This document shows positions 25,737 to 35,600 of a stretch of DNA of 64,000 nt, piece after piece. The position numbers were made by a program, and so were the translations under genes. Origin of the DNA: Lytechinus variegatus (lineage: Eukaryota; Echinodermata; Echinoidea; Temnopleuroida; Toxopneustidae); assembly GCF_018143015.1 (NCBI RefSeq), contig NC_054742.1, forward strand, positions 17,856,441 to 17,920,440. Direction: 5' to 3'. How positions within the stretch are numbered: position 1 is the stretch's first letter; each line of letters begins with the position of its first letter. Under the pieces are notes generated by a model. That model was given only the letters and a program-made list of their open reading frames with translations, did not search any database and was not told the DNA's origin.

Positions 25737-26451
25737 AACAAGTACTAGTAGGAACTTCAAAATGATGAATAACTTCTAATTATCATCAGGATTCCTATTT
25801 TCAATATTTAGAGCACGCAGAGAAAGAAAGATGAACAAAACATTAAAATACATAAACTTGTCACAGTCAGATGTAACACATCATAGATTGCGCACTTGAA
25901 TACTATTCACTTCGTTGAAAGCTACAGGAGGGGGGGGGGGTGCTGAGTCGGGGTACATACCCCCATCCTCCTGGCTTGTAAGCAGGGCGGGGTTGATGCC
26001 TATAACACCCCCCCCTTCTTCCTCCAAATTAACTGTTATAATAGGGAAGAGAGGCGAAATGAGCAAAAGAAATGCTTACAATCTTTGTTTGTTATCAATT
26101 TTCTTTTATTTACTTTGTTTATTCTTATGCGAATACATAGGTAATAAATCACCTCGAACGAAATTAAACATGTAAACAAGAAGTTGTAAATCCACACAAT
26201 ACATATTTAGCCCATTGAAGGACATCAAGCAAGTAGAACTTGTAGCTGCAATACCATAGGAAGCGCACAAAATATAGGAATGGAACACTGCATTTTTACA
26301 TTAAATTGAGGGGTGTCTAATGAGACGTTTTCTTTTCTTTTACACGTTTAGTCAGATTAGGTATTGAATGCAAGGTATCAATCTCTTCAGGAGAACTCAC
26401 TCTTTCTTTTGAGACCAAAATTTTCAACTTTTCGTCATTTGACCCACAGTA

Positions 26452-26925
26452 TAGGGCACATGAGAGTAATTCAACCGCGCGCAAAGCATGCCGGACAGGC
26501 GTAAGTAAAGATCACATGACTTTATTGATTAAAATAATTCATTAAAAATAGATCAAATGTTTTTATATCAAAAGAAAAACGATAGACATAATGCTATGTT
26601 CATACTCTTTCATAATCAAGGTGTTTGGGAAGACTAGACTGCATTTTTGTATTTCATTTTAATCATTATTACCCACAATGCAGTTCTGGTTTTTCTGGCG
26701 ATGAACTGGCCGAAATTATGGTTAGTCTTATTTCAGGCCATTTAACTTTTGATTGAGCTGGTCAAGTACCTGATTAACATATCAAGTCTTAATGTACTGT
26801 TAATTGTGACTAATGTCAGTGAATTAAAGCAAAATCTATCGAGGGATTGATTTTTAATGATTTTTTGATGAGCTATGATATAACACGTGAGTGAATGGGG
26901 GTCTGTAATACTCATGTGTGCCCTA
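26452..26925. repeat. 474-bp repeat, copy 2 of an identical pair
   Basis: Identical to 24991-25464 and in direct orientation. It is flanked by TA on both sides (26450-26451 and 26926-26927), consistent with a TA target duplication. The 987 bp between the copies include a G10 run at about 25929 and a C8 run near 26010, but no primer-binding-site or polypurine-tract pattern. Confidence 0.85.
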
Positions 26926-26939
26926 TAAATGGTCACATA

Positions 26940-27332
26940 CAGTGCTTCCACAGATCCAAAACAAATTTCCAGAAACTGAATCCCAAATTTCCCCAGAATT
27001 TATAGACATTTCCTGAAATTTTCAAGTTCAATTTTTTTTTTAATCTGACAAATATTCAGCAAGCCTAAATTTGGTCCAAGTGACCAAAATCAAGGAATTC
27101 AACATTTTTTTGCTTATGCCCTCTTTAAAAATAGGAACAAAATTATAAAATCCAAGCGCAAGCGGAAAATTTTTGAGCTCCGTTTCGAGGTAAAACTTCT
27201 TTAAATATAACATCAATATTAAAAGTTGCAATAATAATTGTAATTTACGGATTACCTGGAATTTTTCACTACCCGAAAATTACCTGAAAATGATCCGGAA
27301 TTCGGGTAATTTCCTTCAAAGTGGAAACACTG
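26940..27332. mobile_element. hAT-type MITE with 8-bp target duplication
   Basis: Ends CAGTGCTTCCAC and GTGGAAACACTG. Flanking 8-mers are GTCACATA (26932-26939) and GTCACACA (27333-27340), one mismatch apart. The interior repeats phrases such as ATTTCCAGAAACTG / ATTTCCCCAGAATT. A related stretch, ATTCCCTGATTTTTCCCTG, is at 58011-58030. Confidence 0.8.
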
Positions 27333-27584
27333 GTCACACATGCATGAAAACTTAATATGCTGATACAGAGTTATATTATCAGAATCAAAGACAATGGTTT
27401 CAACCTTCTTTATTTTTTTACATTTTGAAAAGTTTGGTTATAATTATAAGCCAGGGTGGTATTCCAAGGTGGTTTTTAATTCCTTTATTTCAAGTTTAAT
27501 GTAGCTAGTCTGCACTCTGAAGACAAGGTGGTTCACGAACGAGTCTTGCCTGATTTCATGATCAATAACAGATGCAATATGATC

Positions 27585-28655
27585 TTTTGACCCCTAGATG
27601 ACCTTTGACCTTATCATCCTGAAGGACACACATGTGGTATTACCCAAGGAATATTTATACCAAGTGTGAACATAAGTGTGCAAAAATGAATAAATGAGAG
27701 CAATCTGAACAAAAACTTGACCTTTTGACCCCATCTTCCTCAACAACACACATGTGGGATTACCCTATGATCATTTTGACCAAGTGTGATCAAAATTGAT
27801 GCAAAATTAAGAAATGAGGGTAAGTTGAACAAAAACTTCTATAAAGGATGAATATGACCTCATGTCATTTGACCTTTTAACCCCCAGATGACTTTTGACC
27901 CCATCACTGTCATATGGTCAGATGTGGTACTCGGAGCTGGAACAATGAAATGGTCAAGTGACTTCATTGTTCTGGCCCGTTGCTGTCACAGATCGCCGAC
28001 TCTCAATGTAATTTCCAATTATCCTTTGTTTAATCTTGACCGTTTTGTCATGCACAAATCTATCTGCTGTTTTTCTATAAAAAAAAGAAATCAATCAATA
28101 TATCCCAATATTTTTCTCTTTATTCATATAGCATTATCCCCTCTTAATGATATTTCTGTTATGTGTATGAACCTCAAGTACTAATATTTAATCTTACTCT
28201 TCAATATGCTTTTATTTTATTATCTTTTGTTAATTCGTAGGCATATTATTTCATTTCATTTGTTTTTTTTTTCTTTTTATCTGTTAACTTTGTATGTGTC
28301 AGTTTTCGGACCGTTTTTACATCTTCATGTAATATATCGGATTGAATTTGTCTAACCCAAGGATCATATGTTTGAACAACAAAAAAAGAGATGAGAGCAA
28401 TTTTAACAAAAACTTAAAATAAAGGATGAGCATGACCTCATACCATTTGACCTTTTGACCCCCAGATGACCTTTGAACCCATCATTCTCATTAGGTTACA
28501 TGTGGTATTAGCCAAGGATCATATGTACCAAGTATTGATGCAAAAATAAAGAAATGAGAACAAGTTGAACAAAAACTTTAACATTTTCTAACAGACCAAC
28601 GGACCAACTGGAAAAGTGATTACTAGGTCTCTACTGAACTTCGTTCAGGCGAGAC
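27585..28655. repeat. Degenerate ~150-bp tandem array with terminal stem-loop module
   Basis: Units share ATGACCTTTGACC, CATCCTGAAGGACACACATG, GTGGTATTACCCAAGGAT and AATGAGAGCAANTTGAACAAAAACTT. Unrelated sequence interrupts the array at about 27930-28370. The right end is AACTTCGTTCAGGCGAGACA followed by A-rich sequence, the same module that ends the arrays at 59390, 36670 and 62635. Confidence 0.65.
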
Positions 28656-29158
28656 AAAAAAGGAATCATCCTGGTTTTGCTTATTATTTTTCAAGTGCAT
28701 TCTCTTTTACTGATTACACATTTAATAGTAATGCAGCTTTTGAACTTGAAATGCAACAATACCTTCTGCTCTTTCCACAAGAAAGTTTTATGCTCCAAAG
28801 ACAAAATGCAAGGTCTGTGATATCCACACTTCGTATAAGGACTTTCAAAGCATTCTTCTTGATCATGACAGGAAGAGATGAAATGAACAGCCAAATAATC
28901 CTTGCTGCTATTTGTGAGAGACATTTATATAAGAATGAATACATAATAACCCACAATCCTCGCATAATTAGATGCTCAAATTAACGTGCAACATATTTTC
29001 TGTACCCTTGTCATTCTTTCTTAAGCAATCATCTTGGGTAATTGAACAAAGAACTCTTCAATTGTAAAGTAAGATGGGGAAGGGTGTGGTTTTCATTATC
29101 TATAACACTTTAAATCAGGTAAGAATACCATTCAAACTACCTCTCTCTTTTTATAGTT

Positions 29159-29385
29159 TGAAATCTGTCATTTTGGAAAAGTCAAGCATGAGGAAAAAAC
29201 TTACTGAGAAGTATTTTACAGCAAAACATTATTTGAGTAAATTCAGAAGGAATACTAAAGAATGAATATTCCTTTTTATCTGTCACTTGGGAAAAGTAAA
29301 GCCTGAGGAAAAAGCTTACTGAGAAGTATTTTACAGCAAAAATTTATTTGAGTAAAAATAAGAAGGAATGATAATGAATGAATTA
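29159..29385. repeat. Tandem direct duplication of about 115 bp
   Basis: Two adjacent copies, starting near 29159 and 29276, share ACTTACTGAGAAGTATTTTA and CAGCAAAA..TTATTTGAGTAAA with a few differences. It lies just beyond the LSM7 stop on the minus strand. The second copy contains the minus-strand AATAAA (29348-29343) that may serve LSM7. Confidence 0.75.
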
Positions 29386-29518
29386 TTACAAACTGTGATA
29401 ATCAAGAAAAAGGACTGGAGCTGTTAAACAAAGATCAACCCTACCCTCCTGTACGTCTCCATCCCCAATATATACATTGCCTACATGTAGCACCCCAACA
29501 ACCCATATTTCTCCTATG

Positions 29519-29658
29519 TCACCCATCTTGTTGTACAAAAGGATTGGCTATAGGTTCCATGCCATCTGCTGGGCATATAAGGACTACTGACGTCCCTCGG
29601 CACACAGCAATACCAAGATTCCTTCTATCATCAGTCAGTTTAAATGGGTCATCTGGAT
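29519..29658 (-). other. LSM7: LSM7 last coding exon
   Basis: After acceptor TTGCTGCAG it completes an Asp codon and encodes PDDPFKLTDDRRNLGIAVCR, the Sm2 motif and the C-terminus, with TGA at 29521-29519. Confidence 0.92.
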
Positions 29659-32600
29659 CTGCAGCAACGAAAATTGATATTCATAAACTTAAAGGTAAAT
29701 GCCAGTTTTGTTAACGATATCAAAATGAGTTAATGCAGAATCCAATGAAATGACCACCAAAGTGTCTGTTTGTATAAATAAAAACATATGTGCCAAAGGA
29801 TTCTGGAAGAAATTGTATAATTGCTGAGAAATCAGCAAATAAGCACAGGATTCAGGTCAAGCGTCGGGCCTGACATTCACATGTCCCACATGCGCTTATC
29901 TGTGTTGGTGATCTTCAGTGTGAACATTTTTCAGCGTAGATTTCTCGATTTCACAAAGTTCAGTTTATGTAACTGTACCAGATCTAGATCCTTGATGATA
30001 TACTGAGAACTGAGCCTTGTTTTACAGACTTTATCATGAAATCAGTGTTTGCTGCAACTACTGGCATTTCTCTTTAATTACATCCAAAAATCTGTTACTA
30101 TTTGTAATGAAGTGAACTTCCTAGCTCAACACACATATCATTCCATGAGCTAAGTCTTGGGAATAAGAAACATCAACATATTCCTCTGAGCCCAATCGAT
30201 AAGCATATGATTTTTTATTTTTTTTTAAGAATCCAAGTCAGGATGACATATGCATGGTTATTGCTTTCAAGGATATTGATGAGTATGATATAATAAAGAT
30301 TAATTTTGAAAGTGTTTTGCTATATTCTCTCCGGACAGAAAGTATTGCTTGTATCAATTTACTTTAACTTGTATAAAAAAAAATAGGATAACAACGGCAG
30401 CTTCTGGGGGGGGGGGGAGAGAAGATACTTAAAACTGCTACATAGTAACCAAAGAGATGATACTGTTTGACTTAAAAAATATTTTGAAAACGACCTACCT
30501 CTCATGAACTCTGTCGTTCCATCTAGTACCAAATTGAGGAGTGGATCAAATCCTTTCAGAATCCCTGTCACTATAATAAGCAAAGGGAATGTAAAAAATA
30601 ATAGTAAATTATGGAATGTGAAAGAAACAAATTATGTAATTACAACATGTCTTTGACAGCGACAGAGCCATCAGTGAAAATGAAAAAAAAAGAGGCATCT
30701 CGTCTCCTTCACTGTACAAGTGGGACAAAATTGAAAAAGAACTAAAGCAAAAGCATCATCAACATCACCACTATCATCAACACACAACATCATTATCATT
30801 AGCAGACATCATCAGACATAGTCGGACATAATCTCTTTTACCTTGGTAGTGATCACCTTTAGCTTAAGCTCATTTTCATGTTTGTCTCACCTGCAGATTT
30901 GATTTTACGGTAGCATCACAAAATTCATAACACATCTCTTGTAATTGCCAGTCAAGTTTGAAAATAAGTTGGATCTCATTCAATCAAAAACATAAGTTAT
31001 TTTTATCCAGATTCAAACTAAGGCTGTATTTTTCTGATAACTATCAACATATGTGTGAGGGACATATATTCCCGACCCTCTTGCAGGTCAACTGAGTCAT
31101 GACATAATGGGTAAGGGTTCTCCACCAAGGAAATATGGTTTTCACAATCTTGTAAATCTTAAAAGATTGATGATCAAAATACTATAACCTGGTGCTATTA
31201 GCATATAATTAAGCTTTTTTGTTGTTGCTAATATGCATACCGTAGTTTTAGGCAAGTCTGCAGGCACAGACCCTGATTGAAACTTTCATAAAAAGTGTGT
31301 CTCCACACAAAGACTAGCACATACAAAACTTGCTGTTTACACAAGGCATGAGAAGGAAACCCAAGAGCCGGGTTATTTGGACCAATCTCAAAGCCGAGGG
31401 GGGGTGGCGGCGGATTCCATCCCCCCCTCGACATCTCGGCCTTTAATCATGCGAGTGCCACTAAGTGTGCAATATAATCTACAAGGCGGTGTGATTAATT
31501 TTTTTGAAAGAATAAGATTTTTAATCTAATGAATCAATTATGCTAATTTATTCATGAAATAATACATTTGCTCTAATCAACCATCATACTGCCTCAAAAC
31601 TGCTTATTTTCTATTCACAGACTCTTTGTAAGATCCCAACTTAAAAAAAGACTTGGCATTGCAATTTTTTTCTTTTTTTTTTAAATTTCTTACATATTTA
31701 TTTGATTTTTGACTTGTTTTTTTAATGTTTTTTCGATGCAAATTGTTGCAGACTTAGTTCTGATCATAAATAAGACAAAATCATTTAAGTTCATTCAGTA
31801 AAAGTAGAAATAATACATTTATGAATTTTGGCTAAATACACAATTTGCATTGGATTTGTACATGAATTCACGTTTTGAGTCTGAAATGCACTTACATAAT
31901 GTTGCGTAATTACGTAACCGCGTATCTGGGCATTGCAAATTAGGTCTCAAACGTTGCGCGAGATCTAAAAGTAAAAAGTCAGCGAGCGGCATGGTTGAAA
32001 AATTTCGCGCGGCGGATTTATCATGAAAAACGTAAAGGGGGGGGGGAATCCGCTCCCCAGGCCTTTTACTGTAAAAATGGCATTAATTTCATCAGGCTTG
32101 AAATTTTTTGTGTCTTTTGTAGTTTTTCCCATTAATTTAGAAATGTACCCTATGATGAAAACAATGATAGTATAACTGAGATGATGATAGGTAAAACATA
32201 ATATCTTGATATATAGGTAAGAGAATGAATGTGAATCTTATTAATATACAGACCTTCTCTGCCTCCTTGGAATTTGACACGTATTTGTTTGTCAATATAT
32301 TTTGACAAATCTAAAATACTCTCCTTCTTCTTCTTCTGTTGCTCCTGTTGCTATTAAGATAAAGATACAAAGTCAATAAAATTACATTGTAGGTTTACTT
32401 GTTTTGTACACCAGTTCAGCCTCATGGTTGACTGCTGGTGACCTACAGTAATAATGGCCATTCATTTTGAACTCACCTCTATTTGTGAACATCCCTGAAA
32501 TCAACAAATGGTAGGTTTCAACAAGATAGTGGCTATTATGACTTGTATGTCATTGGGTGATTTCCACTTTCAAGTTTGGGGTTGGTGTTAGTCTTAGTGT

Positions 32601-35600
32601 CAAGAGCATGGAAAAAGGCTGCTGGCCCTTGTTCCAATACCAGCATGGGTTCAGATACCTCAGGCGATGGTTCGTATGGGCTCCACTACACTTCACTACC
32701 GCTACTCTCCGCTCCACCTGGATCCGAACTATCGGGGAACAAATACTCCTATTTACTCAATCTCAAAAACCAGTGACAAATTGTGGCACTTTATGGTAAC
32801 AAAGGCAACATATCATGACCAAAACAAACATTCAGCTATCTCTACACTACAGTGACTAAACTTACTATCGGACACAGACTCACTCCTTGCCCTTTCTTGT
32901 AAAGGTCTCAAAATTGGTGATTCGAAGCCGGTTCGGAGTACCTCACACGTAGGGACAGTGATTTTCCATGATCGTGGAAACTGACGGAATTCACAGAATC
33001 TATTGTGTGGCAGTATCCTGACATCGAGGCACAGACTGGAACCTCAAAACAAGTGGAATGCCTCTGGCGGTCTCACCTGCATCATGCGATTAATATAGTA
33101 GCAGTGCTGACTTTGAAAACTACTGTAAAATAATTATTCACAAAGCACAACATTCATATATAATGATACAATACTACGTTGACATTTGACCTTGATCATG
33201 TGACCTAAAACTTGTCAGTGATACTTGACTACCCCTATATCCACATTTTTTACATTATATCTATAAACTTTGAAAGGTCATATGACCTGAAACTCGCACA
33301 AGATGTTCAGTGATACTTGGTTACTCTTATGTCCAAGTTTCATGAATCATATCCATAAACTTTCAAAGTTATGATGGTGATTCAACAGATACCCCCCCCA
33401 CATAGCCAAAGTTCATTGACCTTACACAACCTTTGAACTTGATCATGTGACCTGAAATCCGCACAGGATGTTCAATGATACTTAATCACTCTTTTGTCCA
33501 GGTTTTATGAACTAGACCAATAAACTTTCAAAGTTATGATGGTAATTCAACAAATACCCCCAATTTGGCCAAAGTTCATTGACCTTACATAACCTTTGAC
33601 CTTGATCATGTGACCTGAAATTTGTACAGGATGTGAAGTGGTACTTGATTACTCTTATGTCCAAGTTTCATGAATCAGGTCCATAAACTTTTAAAGTTAT
33701 GAATGATGGTAATTCAAGAAATACCCCCAATTTGGCCAAAGTTCAGGTACGGGTTCCATATGCACCCCCCACTAAAATTGAAAATAAAAACATGGAGAAG
33801 GTTCAGAATATATATCTAGCCCTAATATAGAACATATATGATGGGGAAGTGGAAATACATACCAAAATATGGCTTTATTCCATCAAATTTCGAGCAGGAT
33901 CAAATGCATGTAATTGTCCATAGACATCAGTTTAGTTAGTCAGTGAAGGGTCTGAGTCAAGACTAGTCAAACTATCGGCTGATAATCGTTACTTAAAATA
34001 CCCCTTCCGGTATCAGAGTTTCTCGCTAGCATAGCTGAAAGCTCTTGACTGCAGATAAATTGAGATGAGTACGATTCCCAACCAAGGTAAGCAACAGTAA
34101 AAAAGTGATTAAAAATTCTGAAGTGAACGAACCGGGAGTCTCAACAATCTTTTGTTTTATTTTTAGTGGGGGGTGCATTTGGAACTCTTTCCAAAGTTGA
34201 TTGACCTTAAATGACCTTTGACCTTGGTCATGTGACTCAAAATTCGGGCAGGATGTTCAGTACTTGATTAACCTTATGGGGTCATTCCATGCCAATTCAC
34301 CCAATGAATGTGCAATTTTGCACCCGACCGTCTCAGAATTCGTTGTAATTTGGTATACATAAAATTCAACATGGCCCAAGCACAAAACAAAAAAAATTAG
34401 TCCAATCGGTCCGTCGGTTCTCGCGCTACGGCCCGCCCTTTTCTCCTTGTTTTGACAAAAATGGGCGTGACCTTCAACTTTCAATGGCGACTGCATCGTT
34501 ACGTGTTGACCAATTTTCATGAAACTGGTACCATTTGATAGGAAATTCAGAGAGGAATCCAAAACATGCATCGAATAATGTATTGAAGCAATTTATAAGG
34601 TCATGACCTTTGACTTTAACTTTGACCTTGAGTTTGACCCCCGGACAAATAATTTTTTAACTTGATTTTCGTGTATGTTAATTATTGGTATGTTATTGAC
34701 AAAATATGTTAAAATAAATGATGATATTTTATTTCTTCACCTTTAAAAACTCTTCCTAAGATACCATGAAATTTCACTCTAGTCCCACACACTGATATTC
34801 ATGTTAGTAAAGTGTTTACCAGTTACATGATTTCTTCCAATCTTAAGTTACAGTATGCAAGCACATGAAAAGAAATTAAGCTTAATCAGTTTACAAATAC
34901 AAGACTAAACCTTTATGCTAATGAATAGGTATCTGTTTAGGCATTTTATGATTCAGCAATATATATCATATACATATATATACATGTATATATTTTGATG
35001 ATAAAAGTGAAGACTTTACTACTATGAATATATATGATATATATTGCCGAACATCAAAATGAATATATATTGATGAACATCAAAATGCCTAAACAGATAC
35101 CTATTCATGAGCATAAAGGTTTAATCTTTTATTTGTGAACTGATTAAGCTTAATTTCTTTTCATGTGCTTGCATACTGTAACTTAAGATTGGAAGAAGTC
35201 ATGTAACTGGTAAACACTTTACTAACATGAATATCAGTGTGTGGGACTAGAGTAAAATTTCATGATATCTTTGGAAGAGTTTTTAACCCTAAATAGACTG
35301 GGCTATTTCGACGCCTAAGAAGACTGGGGGGGGGGCTGATTCAGCCCCCCCTTATGATCTCGGCCGTCGATCGCGCGATCGCGACGAAAATTGGCACACG
35401 CGTTACCCATGGCATTATCTACAAAACTATAACATCAAATTCTGCAAAAATCTCATGTTTCATTAATTATGCTAATTTATGCGTAAAATCATAAGTTTGC
35501 TGTAATTAATAAAATAATGCCCCTGAAATGCTAATTTTTGTTTCACATACTCTAGATAGGCATCTGATCAAATTTATTGAAAAAAAATTTCAACATCACA

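Noticed and set aside
24991..26925. LTR retrotransposon or TRIM interpretation of the 474-bp pair
   Set aside because: Ends are not TG...CA, no primer-binding site or polypurine tract is seen, and each copy has its own inverted ends with TA flanks.
28616..28984. 122-codon open frame on the + strand
   Set aside because: It starts in the tail of a tandem array, overlaps open frames on the other strand, and has no recognisable motif or splice context.
34257..34571. 104-codon frame on the minus strand
   Set aside because: Lies in the arm of the 2.2 kb fold-back; the same text recurs inverted at about 36200-36490.
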